Positions 1 to 7,034 are shown, numbered from the stretch's first letter. The stretch is DNA of 7,035 nt from Betaproteobacteria bacterium (GCA_015655165.1 JAATFN010000373.1:1-7035), one strand, 5' to 3'. Notes: generated from the letters alone by a model not told the origin. Made by a program: numbers and translations.

Positions 1-150
1 AGTATTCATCGGTTGGTCGGAGTCTTAATGGGTAGTTAGTGCCAATATGGTAAGAATTATGACATACAGCCTTTTAATCTAGACATGTTGTTTGGCCAGT
101 GAAAGTTTCTGTTGGATGGGGAACCTGTCATGGCGTTGGATGAAGAAGGT

Positions 151-179
151 TTGATTAAACTGTCTATATCACACATAAT
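151..179 (+). promoter_or_regulatory. Candidate sigma70-type promoter of the sigma/anti-sigma operon
   Basis: A TTGATT hexamer (151-156, 4 of 6 to TTGACA) and a CATAAT hexamer (174-179, 5 of 6 to TATAAT) are separated by exactly 17 bases. This predicts a transcript start near base 186, about 20 bases before the ATG at 207. The position is sensible for the housekeeping promoter of a FecI-type gene, which in the family is usually Fur-controlled rather than self-activated. The -35 is imperfect, so the call rests on the spacing, the good -10 and the adjoining Fur-like palindrome. Confidence 0.6.
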
Positions 180-183
180 GGAG

Positions 184-199
184 TGATTCTCATTTATCA
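184..199. promoter_or_regulatory. Candidate Fur box overlapping the predicted transcript start
   Basis: TGATTCTCATTTATCA is an imperfect inverted repeat with TGAT/ATCA ends. Its two 7-base arms match the Fur half-site TGATAAT at 5 of 7 and its complement ATTATCA at 6 of 7, with a 2-base rather than the usual 1-base centre. It begins 5 bases after the -10 hexamer and covers the predicted +1, where bound Fur would block RNA polymerase. Iron repression of the sigma gene is inferred from this position and from the family norm. Confidence 0.55.
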
Positions 200-206
200 T
201 AAAACC

Positions 207-713
207 ATGTCTTCTTCCCATCATCCTGCTGCCAAGGGCTGGCTTGCGTATTATCGTGAGCTGATTGTCACTTGGACAAAAAAAGCTGATAGCTGCCATG
301 ATGCGGAAGATGCCATACATGATGTGATGGTGAATATGTTAAAGGGAAATAGTGCGGCTATACGTGAGCCGCGGGCCTATCTCCACCGTAGTGTTTATCA
401 CGGATTAACAGCACAATATCGTGAACGGAGCTGTTTACCAACAGTGTCGTTACATGATCTGGCCGAAGCTGAACATCCGGCTGTTGACAGTCCGGAGTCC
501 CATGCGAGGGCAGCACAATTGTCCGATGCATTAATGACTGCATTACGCGAATTGCCTCTGCCATGCCAGCAAGTATTTGCATGGCATCGCCTCGAAGGCT
601 GGACGATGTCCGAGATTGCCGGTGAAATGGGCTTGTCTGTCAGTACAGCTGAAAAGTATCTGACCAAAGCCATGCGCCACATTCACAGCCGTTTACAACA
701 ATTCTCGCGTTAA
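207..713 (+). CDS. FecI-type ECF RNA polymerase sigma factor
   Basis: This 168-residue protein has the size and two-domain layout of FecI-like extracytoplasmic-function sigma factors (E. coli FecI is about 173 aa). Region 2 spans roughly residues 12-75, with the family-typical YYRELI and DAEDAIHDVMVNML segments and a REPRAYLHRSVYHGL stretch. Region 4 spans about 105-168 and ends in a helix-turn-helix (TMSEIAGEMGLSVSTAEKYL, about 132-151) that reads the -35 element. It would direct core polymerase to the receptor promoter when the downstream FecR relays a siderophore signal. An in-frame GTG at 183 would add eight residues, but it lies upstream of the predicted transcript start and inside the Fur-like box, so I prefer the ATG at 207. 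No clear Shine-Dalgarno precedes that ATG. FecR starts 37 bases downstream with no terminator between, so the two are probably cotranscribed. Identity of the family is firm; the cognate signal is unknown. Confidence 0.94.
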   Translation: MSSSHHPAAKGWLAYYRELIVTWTKKADSCHDAEDAIHDVMVNMLKGNSAAIREPRAYLHRSVYHGLTAQYRERSCLPTVSLHDLAEAEHPAVDSPESHARAAQLSDALMTALRELPLPCQQVFAWHRLEGWTMSEIAGEMGLSVSTAEKYLTKAMRHIHSRLQQFSR

Positions 714-750
714 AATACCTGTTATTGCTCTTATCGTCACCACCCGCCAC

Positions 751-1743
751 ATGGATAAATGCCACCTTATACCGATTCCAGATGATCCGCATGACGCGGC
801 ATCGTATTGGTTTACGCGTGAGCGAGGTGGGTTGATGGACGATAAGGAGCAAGCACAGTTTGCACTCTGGCGCGCAGATCCCGGACATGATCAGGCGTAT
901 CGTGAAATGCTGGCAATCTGGCGTGTGGCGCAAACAGTACCGGATGATGCATTACGTGCGATTGTGTCGGCACCGGCGGCTTCCACCGATATACCGAATG
1001 TAGTTAAGAGGCGTCATATGGGGTGGTCTTTGGCCGCTATTGCAGCCATGGCAGTGGTTGGTTTTGCCGGACATTATGTATTCAGGCAGGAAGCAACATT
1101 TACCGAACAATATGCAACAGCCATCGGGGAGCGACGCCAGATCAAGTTGCCGGATGGTTCAGTCATTAATCTGAATACGGCAACGACTGTCGTTGTGCGT
1201 TTCTATAAAGATGTGCGGCATGTCGTACTGGAGTCTGGTGAGGCTGTGTTTTCTGTTGCGCATGACAAGGAGATGCCTTTTATTGTCGAGGCAGGTCTGG
1301 GGCGTGTGCGCGTGACTGGAACGTTATTTAGTGTCAGGCGTGACGATGAGAAATTGTTTGTCGCAGTCGAATCGGGGTCGGTTGAAGTGTCTCGCGGGAC
1401 CTGGCGTAGCGCCGACAAAGTACAATTGGTTGCAAACCATGGTGCGATTGTTACCGATAACGCAATCGCCAGAATGCCGGAATCGATCGATATGGCAGCA
1501 TTATCTGCATGGCAGCAAGGTAAAGTCATCTTTGAGGGCACAGCTTTGCCGAATGTGATCGACGAGATCAACCGCTATCGTGTACATCCTATCCATTTGC
1601 AGGGTGACTTCAGGAAAATGCGTCTGGCAGGGGTATTTAGTGTCGATGATACCGAGACATTTCTGGACATTTTACCCACATTGCTCCCGGTGTCTGTTTT
1701 AAAAAAACAGGATGGTACCGTGTTGATTATTGCGCGTACCTAG
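751..1743 (+). CDS. FecR-family inner-membrane anti-sigma factor / sigma regulator
   Basis: The 330-residue protein has the full FecR plan. A cytoplasmic N-terminal sigma-binding domain (DUF4880 type, about residues 10-60) has regularly spaced tryptophans at 20, 40 and 57. One membrane helix lies at about 91-111 after a basic KRRH stretch. The periplasmic FecR domain (about 120-215) includes IKLPDGSVINLNT and the LESGEAVFSV core. A C-terminal STN-like segment (about 253-330) fits the part that contacts the receptor. The periplasmic core carries VTGTLFSV, with Gly190-Thr191 matching the Gly-Thr bond at which FoxR-type relatives cleave themselves. Such proteins hold the sigma factor inactive and activate it after receptor signalling and regulated proteolysis. 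The ATG at 751 is needed because the next Met (29) would cut into the N-terminal domain; the ribosome site is weak. Bases 1744-1784 downstream show no convincing terminator. Confidence 0.95.
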   Translation: MDKCHLIPIPDDPHDAASYWFTRERGGLMDDKEQAQFALWRADPGHDQAYREMLAIWRVAQTVPDDALRAIVSAPAASTDIPNVVKRRHMGWSLAAIAAMAVVGFAGHYVFRQEATFTEQYATAIGERRQIKLPDGSVINLNTATTVVVRFYKDVRHVVLESGEAVFSVAHDKEMPFIVEAGLGRVRVTGTLFSVRRDDEKLFVAVESGSVEVSRGTWRSADKVQLVANHGAIVTDNAIARMPESIDMAALSAWQQGKVIFEGTALPNVIDEINRYRVHPIHLQGDFRKMRLAGVFSVDDTETFLDILPTLLPVSVLKKQDGTVLIIART

Positions 1744-1784
1744 GATCAGGTACTGTACGCCGATAATGCAGTTATGTAAAAAGT

Positions 1785-1810
1785 AATTTTTTTGTAAAAA
1801 CCTTACGGGG
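1785..1810 (+). promoter_or_regulatory. Candidate FecI-type (ECF) promoter element upstream of the first receptor
   Basis: The stretch reads AATTTTTTTGTAAAAA, then six bases, then GGGG. GTAAAA at 1794-1799 resembles the GGAAA(A/T) -35 of FecI-dependent promoters. Nearly the same block (AATTTTTTTGGAAAAA, then GGGG) occurs upstream of the second receptor on the other strand. The distance from the -35-like hexamer to GGGG is 13 bases here and 10 there, so the -10 end is not resolved. Its position just upstream of an STN receptor is where the sigma factor of this locus would be expected to act. The role is inferred. Confidence 0.5.
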
Positions 1811-1865
1811 TTTCTCCCGGATTCCACTCTTACTTAATAAGGGGCACGCGAGTGCTTCACAGGAA

Positions 1866-1879
1866 CCTTTGGCCAAAGG
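1866..1879. repeat. 14-base perfect palindrome in the receptor leader
   Basis: CCTTTGGCCAAAGG is fully self-complementary and lies 38 bases before the GTG start of the first receptor, downstream of the promoter-like element. It could be an operator for a dimeric regulator, or a short leader hairpin (CCTTT/AAAGG stem, GGCC loop). I do not recognise it as a known operator, and no equivalent copy is seen upstream of the second receptor. A chance palindrome of this length is uncommon but possible. Confidence 0.35.
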
Positions 1880-1917
1880 GTTTGACGAACACGTCGTATT
1901 AATGAAGAGTTTGTATA

Positions 1918-4275
1918 GTGAAAAAACCACAACCACAAGATGCACAGGGGTATGTAACAAACAAGTACATTGGCTTGAAAATAGGTACATTGGTCATTTC
2001 TGTCGCATTGGCGATCGGCATGATGCCACAAGTCGTACATGCACAAAAAAGTGCCGCTGTACAGATTCAGATTGCCGCGCAGCCACTGCATCAGGCTTTG
2101 CTGCAACTGGGACAACAAACAGATATCCAGATTTATTATGTACCAGAGACAGTAGCCGGTTTGCAGGCACCTGCTATTAACGGGACATTAACTGCTGATC
2201 AAGCCTTGCAACGGTTATTGGTAGGTACCGGGATCAATGCTAGCTGGCAAGGTAGCCATGTATCACTGCAACGTCAACAGTCATCCGAGGCACAATTGGG
2301 CACTGTGACGGTGCGTGCAGCAGCGGCTGAAAATGCCGAGAGCTCTTACGTCGCAGCAGCGAGTAAAAGCCTTAAAACACCGGCACCGTTAATCGAGACA
2401 CCACGTAGCATCTCAGTTGTTACACAGGAACAGATCAAAACGCAGGCACCAACTTCCATTGAACGCGCCTTGGGTTATACAGCCGGTGTGATTACAGAAA
2501 CAGGCGGTGCAAATGATTTACGTATGAGTGGCAGTATTATCCGCGGTTTTAGTGATGGCAGTTCCTATTTCAAGGATGGCTTAAAGCAATTTGCAGTGGG
2601 CACATACGGATCATGGAACGACGATATGAACATGTTGGATAGTGTCGAAGTCTTAAAAGGGCCTGCATCCATTCTGTATGGGCAGACACGTCCGGGTGGT
2701 GTCATTAACGTGATTTCGAAACATCCTGTTCTTGGGCAAAAAAATGACATCGGTATTTCTTACGGCAGCTACAATCGTCGTGAATTGACGGTTGATCTTG
2801 GTGGTGCAATTGGAGAAGGCGATACGGTGTTGTATCGACTGGTGGCATTGGGGCGAAAAGCGGAGCTGGGCACAGATTTTTCAAAAGACCATCGTTTGAT
2901 GGTAGCACCATCGGTGACATTCAATTTTTCGAGTAAAACCAGTCTGACATTCTTGAGTCAGATTTCACAAGAACGTACGACACCAAAACCGTGGTGGCCA
3001 AGTTTGTTTTCTTATCCTGCATCAGTCGATATTTCAACTACCATGGCAGAGGGCGATCCCAATTTCAATCGTTTTGATCGTGATACAAAGTCACTCGGTT
3101 ATGAATTCGAACACGAATTTGATAATGGTTTGAGATTCACACAAAATGCACGTTATGCAGAAATTGATGTGTATTACGAGCATTTGTATGCGTCAGCTAT
3201 CAAGGCGGACGGACACACGGTAAGCCGTGGGTCGTTATTACAAAAAACGAACGGCAAAACCTTCAATATTGACAGTCGTCTGAGTAAAACACTTGCATGG
3301 GGTACGGTCAGACATCAAGTGTCTGCCGGTGTGGATTACCTGAAATACAAACAAAAAGGTGGCGTTGGCTACGGTAGCGCACCTGATCTGGATATGCAGA
3401 ACCCGGTGTATTGGCAGAATATTGGAACACCTGCCATTGATTATTCTACAGATGATATCGCCCAAACCGGTTTGTATGTACAAGACCAGATAAAGTGGGG
3501 TAACGTTGTTGCCAATATTGGTGTGCGTCATGACAAAGTACGTGAAATAGCTGATAGCGGTGTTGCGACAACAACCGATAGTCATGCTACTACCGGCAAT
3601 GTCGGTTTGTTGTATCACTTCGATAACGGATTTGCACCTTATGTCAGCTACGCTACGTCATTCGAGCCTGTCACCGGTAAAGGATTCGACGGTGAGAAGT
3701 TTAAACCGACAAAAGGTAAACAGTTCGAAGTCGGTGTGAAATATCAACCTGCAGAATCCGATTCATTCATTACTGCATCACTCTTTGATTTGTATCAGCA
3801 GAATGTCTCAACAACCGATACGAATCATCCGGGTTTCAGTGAGCAAACCGGCGAGGTCCATTCTCAAGGCCTTGAACTGGAAGGCAATGTTGCCCTCGGT
3901 AAAGAATGGCGTGTTTTAGCCGCATATGCCTACACAGATGCTGTGACAGAGAAGTCTAATTATGCCAATCGTATCGGGCAACCATTGCAACAAGTCGCCA
4001 AACATACTGGTAGTGTGTGGGTCGATTATCGTCCGCGTCAATTGCCGGGCGTGATGGTAGCAGCTGGTGCCCGTTATAAAGATCGTGCGCCGTATTCATT
4101 GACTGGTACCAACTATACGCCTTCTTACACAGTACTAGATGCTGCATTGGCGTACGAGACAAAAAGTTATCGTCTGTCATTGAATGTTGTGAATTTACTG
4201 GATAAAAAATATTACACGGGACAGTTCAGAGGTGCCGAGCGTGAATTTGTGGTAAAAGCGAATTACTACTGGTAA
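1918..4275 (+). CDS. TonB-dependent siderophore receptor with STN signalling domain (FoxA/FhuA-like plug)
   Basis: This 785-residue outer-membrane receptor would import a ferric siderophore using TonB energy and report occupancy to FecR. A long signal peptide (about 1-42) has a hydrophobic core at 22-36 and a likely cut after VHA. It is followed by an STN domain (about 48-118), a TonB-box-like LGTVTVRA (127-134), a plug (about 160-270) and a 22-strand-type barrel to the C-terminus. The plug holds IETPRSISVVTQEQI and LKGPASILYGQTRPGGVINV (246-265), the pattern I associate with hydroxamate receptors such as FoxA and FhuA. The barrel ends with NVVNLLDKKYYTG and a terminal aromatic Trp, as outer-membrane proteins do. 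The start is a GTG: an in-frame stop sits at 1903 and no ATG comes before the signal peptide. GAAGAG at 1904-1909 is a modest ribosome site. The ligand cannot be read from sequence alone. Confidence 0.96.
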   Translation: MKKPQPQDAQGYVTNKYIGLKIGTLVISVALAIGMMPQVVHAQKSAAVQIQIAAQPLHQALLQLGQQTDIQIYYVPETVAGLQAPAINGTLTADQALQRLLVGTGINASWQGSHVSLQRQQSSEAQLGTVTVRAAAAENAESSYVAAASKSLKTPAPLIETPRSISVVTQEQIKTQAPTSIERALGYTAGVITETGGANDLRMSGSIIRGFSDGSSYFKDGLKQFAVGTYGSWNDDMNMLDSVEVLKGPASILYGQTRPGGVINVISKHPVLGQKNDIGISYGSYNRRELTVDLGGAIGEGDTVLYRLVALGRKAELGTDFSKDHRLMVAPSVTFNFSSKTSLTFLSQISQERTTPKPWWPSLFSYPASVDISTTMAEGDPNFNRFDRDTKSLGYEFEHEFDNGLRFTQNARYAEIDVYYEHLYASAIKADGHTVSRGSLLQKTNGKTFNIDSRLSKTLAWGTVRHQVSAGVDYLKYKQKGGVGYGSAPDLDMQNPVYWQNIGTPAIDYSTDDIAQTGLYVQDQIKWGNVVANIGVRHDKVREIADSGVATTTDSHATTGNVGLLYHFDNGFAPYVSYATSFEPVTGKGFDGEKFKPTKGKQFEVGVKYQPAESDSFITASLFDLYQQNVSTTDTNHPGFSEQTGEVHSQGLELEGNVALGKEWRVLAAYAYTDAVTEKSNYANRIGQPLQQVAKHTGSVWVDYRPRQLPGVMVAAGARYKDRAPYSLTGTNYTPSYTVLDAALAYETKSYRLSLNVVNLLDKKYYTGQFRGAEREFVVKANYYW

Positions 4276-4302
4276 CACAGTGGTTTGTCTTGCTTGAAAA
4301 GT

Positions 4303-4338
4303 AAAAAGAGAATGCATTGTTAAACGCATTCTCTTTTT
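4303..4338. terminator. Bidirectional intrinsic terminator between convergent receptor genes
   Basis: AAAAAGAGAATGC (4303-4315) and GCATTCTCTTTTT (4326-4338) form a perfect 13-bp stem around a 10-base loop. The T-run on the plus strand serves the gene ending at 4275, and the A-run, read as T on the minus strand, serves the gene ending at 4406. It is the only strong terminator in the 130-base gap. Confidence 0.88.
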
Positions 4339-4361
4339 GACTGCTATTGCATCAGGTGCTG

Positions 4362-4387
4362 ACAGGTAGGCAATATTGACTACCTGT
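4362..4387. repeat. Second inverted repeat downstream of the minus-strand receptor
   Basis: ACAGGTAG (4362-4369) and CTACCTGT (4380-4387) form a perfect 8-bp stem with a 10-base loop that itself contains the palindrome CAATATTG. It begins 18 bases after the stop of the minus-strand receptor gene and before the main terminator. It lacks a U-run on either strand, so it is not an intrinsic terminator alone. It may protect the transcript end or be incidental. Confidence 0.45.
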
Positions 4388-4405
4388 TTGGGACAATGTA
4401 CTTGG

Positions 4406-6853
4406 TTAGAATGTCTGTCTGAGTGTGACTGTGAAGTTACGCGGTGCACCGTACGCTCTGGTATTATAAAAATTGATTTGCGAGTAGTATTTTCTGTTTA
4501 TGGCATTGGCGATATTCAGTTGTAATGTGGTTTCTGGCGTAAAACTGTAACGTGCCATCAAATCAATGACGGAATAGCCGCCTTGCCTGAGTGGACGTTG
4601 TACGGAGCTGCCGCTACCATCTTGCCCCCAGACAGTCGTTTTGACTTCGCTTTGCCACCTCGCACCACCACCGAGTGTGAGCTTTTCCAATGCGCCAGAG
4701 AATTTATAGGTCGTAAATAAATTCATTGTCGAGCGTGGTGTTGTTGTACTCAGTTCGGCATCAAAGCGGTCTTTCATATTGAAGTGGGAATAACCAAACG
4801 ATGCATTCCAGTTCGGTGTGATTGCACCATTGATTTCGAATTCATAGCCTTTGCTTGTCGCACCTTCAGCACCATAGTATGCCTGTGTCATTGTGCCTGG
4901 TACCGGTGCCGAATTATCTTCTTCTGCGACATTGTTTTGAATAATCTTAAAGACCGAGAGTGAGGCATTGACACGATTATCGAAAAATGTTCCCTTAATA
5001 CCTGCTTCATAATTGCGGCCTTCAACTGGATCGAGATAGTTTCCGTTTATATCCTGCACGTTTTGTGGCTGGAAAATATCTGTGTAGCTGGTGTAGACAG
5101 AAAAATATTTATTGAGATCGTAAATGATGCCGGCATAGGGTGTGACAACACGGAAGGTATTGTAGTCACTTCTGTCCCAGACAGAGTAACGTGCGCCGAT
5201 GATCAGTTTTAATGGATCTGCAATAGATAAGCGGAGTGCACCATAGGCAGCAGACTGTCGTGTATTGCTATCGAGTTCCGGTTCCTGAGCTGTCCAGACG
5301 GGTTCAGGATAACTGCCATCCCAGTCAAGAAGACTGCCGGTATAACTGGCTGAGGAATCCACAAAACGTACGGTGCCATAACTGCGTTGCAATGATGTCG
5401 ATGCGCCGGCAACAAAAGAATGCTCGCGCCCAAAGAGATCGAATTGGCCATCCAGTTTTGCATTGATTGCATGTTGCTCGCGATATCCTTCATACCAGTT
5501 GGCATACACTGTACTACTGCTAGTTGTCCACGTTTGTGGATCAATTTGGCCGCCGATGCTCATACCGAGTTTGGCGTCGTAAGCTTGTTTGCTGTGGGTG
5601 TAACCGATTTGTGATGTCCAGCCGTTTTGCAGTGTATGTTCTAAAATGGCAAACTGGCTTTGCTGTGTGCTGGCCCAACTTGACCAGTTAGGTGCACCGC
5701 TGTAGGAAGTTGGCCAATCGATTTCTTCGCCATTTTTAAACCAGCCAGTTGGGAGTGCGCCACCCCAGGTTGAAGCAGTCGGACGGTTGACCTGATAATC
5801 GGCACCAATACGCAAGGTGGTTTTAGTGGTCAGATCTGCCTCGATCGTGCCATAGGCAATGCCTTTTTTCTTTTTATTACGCTCAATGAAAGAGTGACTG
5901 GTTTGACCAGCTCCGACAAATCTGGCGCGAACTGATCCATCTTGATTTAACGGCGTTGAGATGTCTGCAGTTGCACGGTAGTTGTCCCAAGAACCGACTG
6001 AGGCAGTCAATTGTCCTGTCAGTGTTTTGCTCGAAGCCCGTTTGCGTACAAGATTGATTGCTGCAGAAGGGTTTCCGGCACCCGTCATCAAGCCGGTTGC
6101 ACCGCGTACAATTTCCACGCGGTCATAAATGGCAGAATCAATATCCGATTCGCCGGCACTATAAGGTGACTCGAATCCTGTCGGTACACCATCATATTGG
6201 TAATTGTCGACAGAAAACCCGCGATAGCTAAATGAAGAACGTTCAGTATCATAGGCACTTTCCGCGACACCCGTTGTCGCACGTAATACTTCTGCCAAGG
6301 AATTGGAGGCCTGATCATCCATTTTTTGGCGTGTAATGATGCTGACCGATTGCGGGGTGTCACGTAAGGAGAGGTTTAATCCTGTGGCACTACTTGTCAA
6401 TTTGCTGGTGTAAGAACCTGTGCCTTCTGTTGTGGCGGACGGTGCAATCTGTACATTGATGACAGGTAGTGTTTTTTCGTCGCCTGGCTGCAATACAAAG
6501 CCGCCAGAAGGTAGTGCAACGGCTTCCAAGGTACTGCCAGATAGTAATGTTGCAAGTCCTGTTGCAATACTATATGTGCCTTGCAATCCATGTGTGTTAA
6601 GGCCTTGTATCAGACGCTGGTCGTAGGACAGGTTGGCACCGGTACTGCGTGCGAAATGGTCAAGGGCAACTTCCAGTGATCCGGATGCGATATTAAAGCT
6701 ATATGTGGCAGACGATGCTGCGGTATTTTGTGCATGCGTATTCGTGACAGGCAGTACCACCCCCAATGCTATACATAACAACGTACTACGCAATGCGATT
6801 GACAGGGGTGTCAGGCGTAAATGTGTGCGACCGGTGCGATGATCTTCTTGCAT
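4406..6853 (-). CDS. TonB-dependent siderophore receptor with STN domain, FpvA/FhuE type
   Basis: The 815-residue precursor matches the size of P. aeruginosa FpvA as I recall it. A signal peptide (about 1-41, core around 19-35, cut after THA) leads into an STN domain (about 50-122), a TonB-box-like LPVINVQI (129-136), a plug (about 163-275) and a barrel ending in a terminal Phe (TLRQTF), the usual signal for outer-membrane assembly. The plug carries SYRGF and RVEIVRGATGLMTGAGNPSA (245-264), the hallmark of receptors for ferripyoverdine (FpvA) and coprogen/rhodotorulic acid (FhuE). E. coli FhuE lacks an STN domain, so FpvA-like transport plus signalling is the better reading; the ligand remains unknown. 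The ATG at 6853 has GAGAAAG six bases upstream on the minus strand. The gene is convergent with the first receptor and has no sigma/anti-sigma pair beside it inside the window. The short lysine run after HSFIERN keeps the frame intact. Confidence 0.96.
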   Translation of the reverse strand: MQEDHRTGRTHLRLTPLSIALRSTLLCIALGVVLPVTNTHAQNTAASSATYSFNIASGSLEVALDHFARSTGANLSYDQRLIQGLNTHGLQGTYSIATGLATLLSGSTLEAVALPSGGFVLQPGDEKTLPVINVQIAPSATTEGTGSYTSKLTSSATGLNLSLRDTPQSVSIITRQKMDDQASNSLAEVLRATTGVAESAYDTERSSFSYRGFSVDNYQYDGVPTGFESPYSAGESDIDSAIYDRVEIVRGATGLMTGAGNPSAAINLVRKRASSKTLTGQLTASVGSWDNYRATADISTPLNQDGSVRARFVGAGQTSHSFIERNKKKKGIAYGTIEADLTTKTTLRIGADYQVNRPTASTWGGALPTGWFKNGEEIDWPTSYSGAPNWSSWASTQQSQFAILEHTLQNGWTSQIGYTHSKQAYDAKLGMSIGGQIDPQTWTTSSSTVYANWYEGYREQHAINAKLDGQFDLFGREHSFVAGASTSLQRSYGTVRFVDSSASYTGSLLDWDGSYPEPVWTAQEPELDSNTRQSAAYGALRLSIADPLKLIIGARYSVWDRSDYNTFRVVTPYAGIIYDLNKYFSVYTSYTDIFQPQNVQDINGNYLDPVEGRNYEAGIKGTFFDNRVNASLSVFKIIQNNVAEEDNSAPVPGTMTQAYYGAEGATSKGYEFEINGAITPNWNASFGYSHFNMKDRFDAELSTTTPRSTMNLFTTYKFSGALEKLTLGGGARWQSEVKTTVWGQDGSGSSVQRPLRQGGYSVIDLMARYSFTPETTLQLNIANAINRKYYSQINFYNTRAYGAPRNFTVTLRQTF

Positions 6854-6882
6854 GGTGTACTTTCTCGTGAAGTGGGTAATGG

Positions 6883-6899
6883 AGACGTCTAAGATGTCT
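6883..6899. repeat. Tandem near-palindromic AGACRTCT pair in the second receptor leader
   Basis: Read on the minus strand this is AGACATCTTAGACGTCT: two 8-base copies, one perfect palindrome (AGACGTCT) and one with a single change, separated by one base. It lies 30 bases upstream of the ATG at 6853 and downstream of the promoter-like block. It could be an operator or part of the promoter start region. I do not recognise it and see no copy upstream of the first receptor. Confidence 0.35.
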
Positions 6900-6918
6900 G
6901 CCGAGTGAGAAAGTAAAT

Positions 6919-6941
6919 CCCCTCATTTTTCCAAAAAAATT
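6919..6941 (-). promoter_or_regulatory. Candidate FecI-type (ECF) promoter element upstream of the second receptor
   Basis: On the minus strand the block reads AATTTTTTTGGAAAAA, then TGA, then GGGG. GGAAAA (6932-6927) agrees closely with the FecI -35 GGAAA(A/T). Fifteen of the first 16 bases are identical to the block upstream of the other receptor. The element sits about 70-90 bases before the receptor ATG, the right range for a promoter plus leader. Dependence on the sigma factor of this locus is inference. Confidence 0.5.
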
Positions 6942-6986
6942 TCAAGAGGATGATAGAAGGCGCATGCGTTTGCTTGTGCAAGGAGG

Positions 6987-7034
6987 TCAGTTTGCGAGTG
7001 GGGCTTTGGCACGTACGTTGACCCAGTAGCGTGT
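6987..7034 (-). CDS. Possible C-terminal end of an upstream minus-strand gene
   Basis: From the right edge, one minus-strand frame reads TRYWVNVRAKAPLAN and then TGA (6989-6987). The residue mix looks protein-like, and the stop leaves about 130 bases to the receptor start, room for its promoter. Fifteen codons are too few to name a family, and another minus-strand frame is also open here. If real, the gene is the next one upstream of the second receptor and could extend the iron locus. Confidence 0.3.
   Translation of the reverse strand, partial: TRYWVNVRAKAPLAN

Noticed and set aside
57..320. Minus-strand 87-codon ORF at the left edge
   Set aside because: It overlaps the sigma promoter and the sigma coding start, and its translation shows no domain, signal peptide or family pattern.
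1762..1775. GATAATG-containing stretch upstream of the first receptor as a Fur box
   Set aside because: Only the left half matches; about 10 of 19 positions agree with the full consensus, too weak to call.
1776..1800. A/T-rich inverted and direct repeats after fecR-type gene as its terminator
   Set aside because: There is no GC-rich stem, and the A/T block is better explained as the promoter element shared with the second receptor.
1869..2180. Plus-strand 103-codon ORF with a TTG start overlapping the first receptor
   Set aside because: It is a shifted frame of the receptor signal peptide and STN coding region. The receptor frame alone gives a recognisable protein.
5209..5614. ORFs in both directions inside the second receptor
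   Set aside because: They are other-frame shadows of the barrel coding region, with no recognisable features.
5861..5880. Run of T and C bases encoding a lysine stretch in the second receptor as a phase-variation tract
   Set aside because: The run is short and interrupted, and the reading frame is intact through it.
6980..7019. Perfect Shine-Dalgarno-like AAGGAGGT on the plus strand at the right edge
   Set aside because: The possible TTG and GTG starts after it run into a stop at 7017-7019, so it begins no gene.
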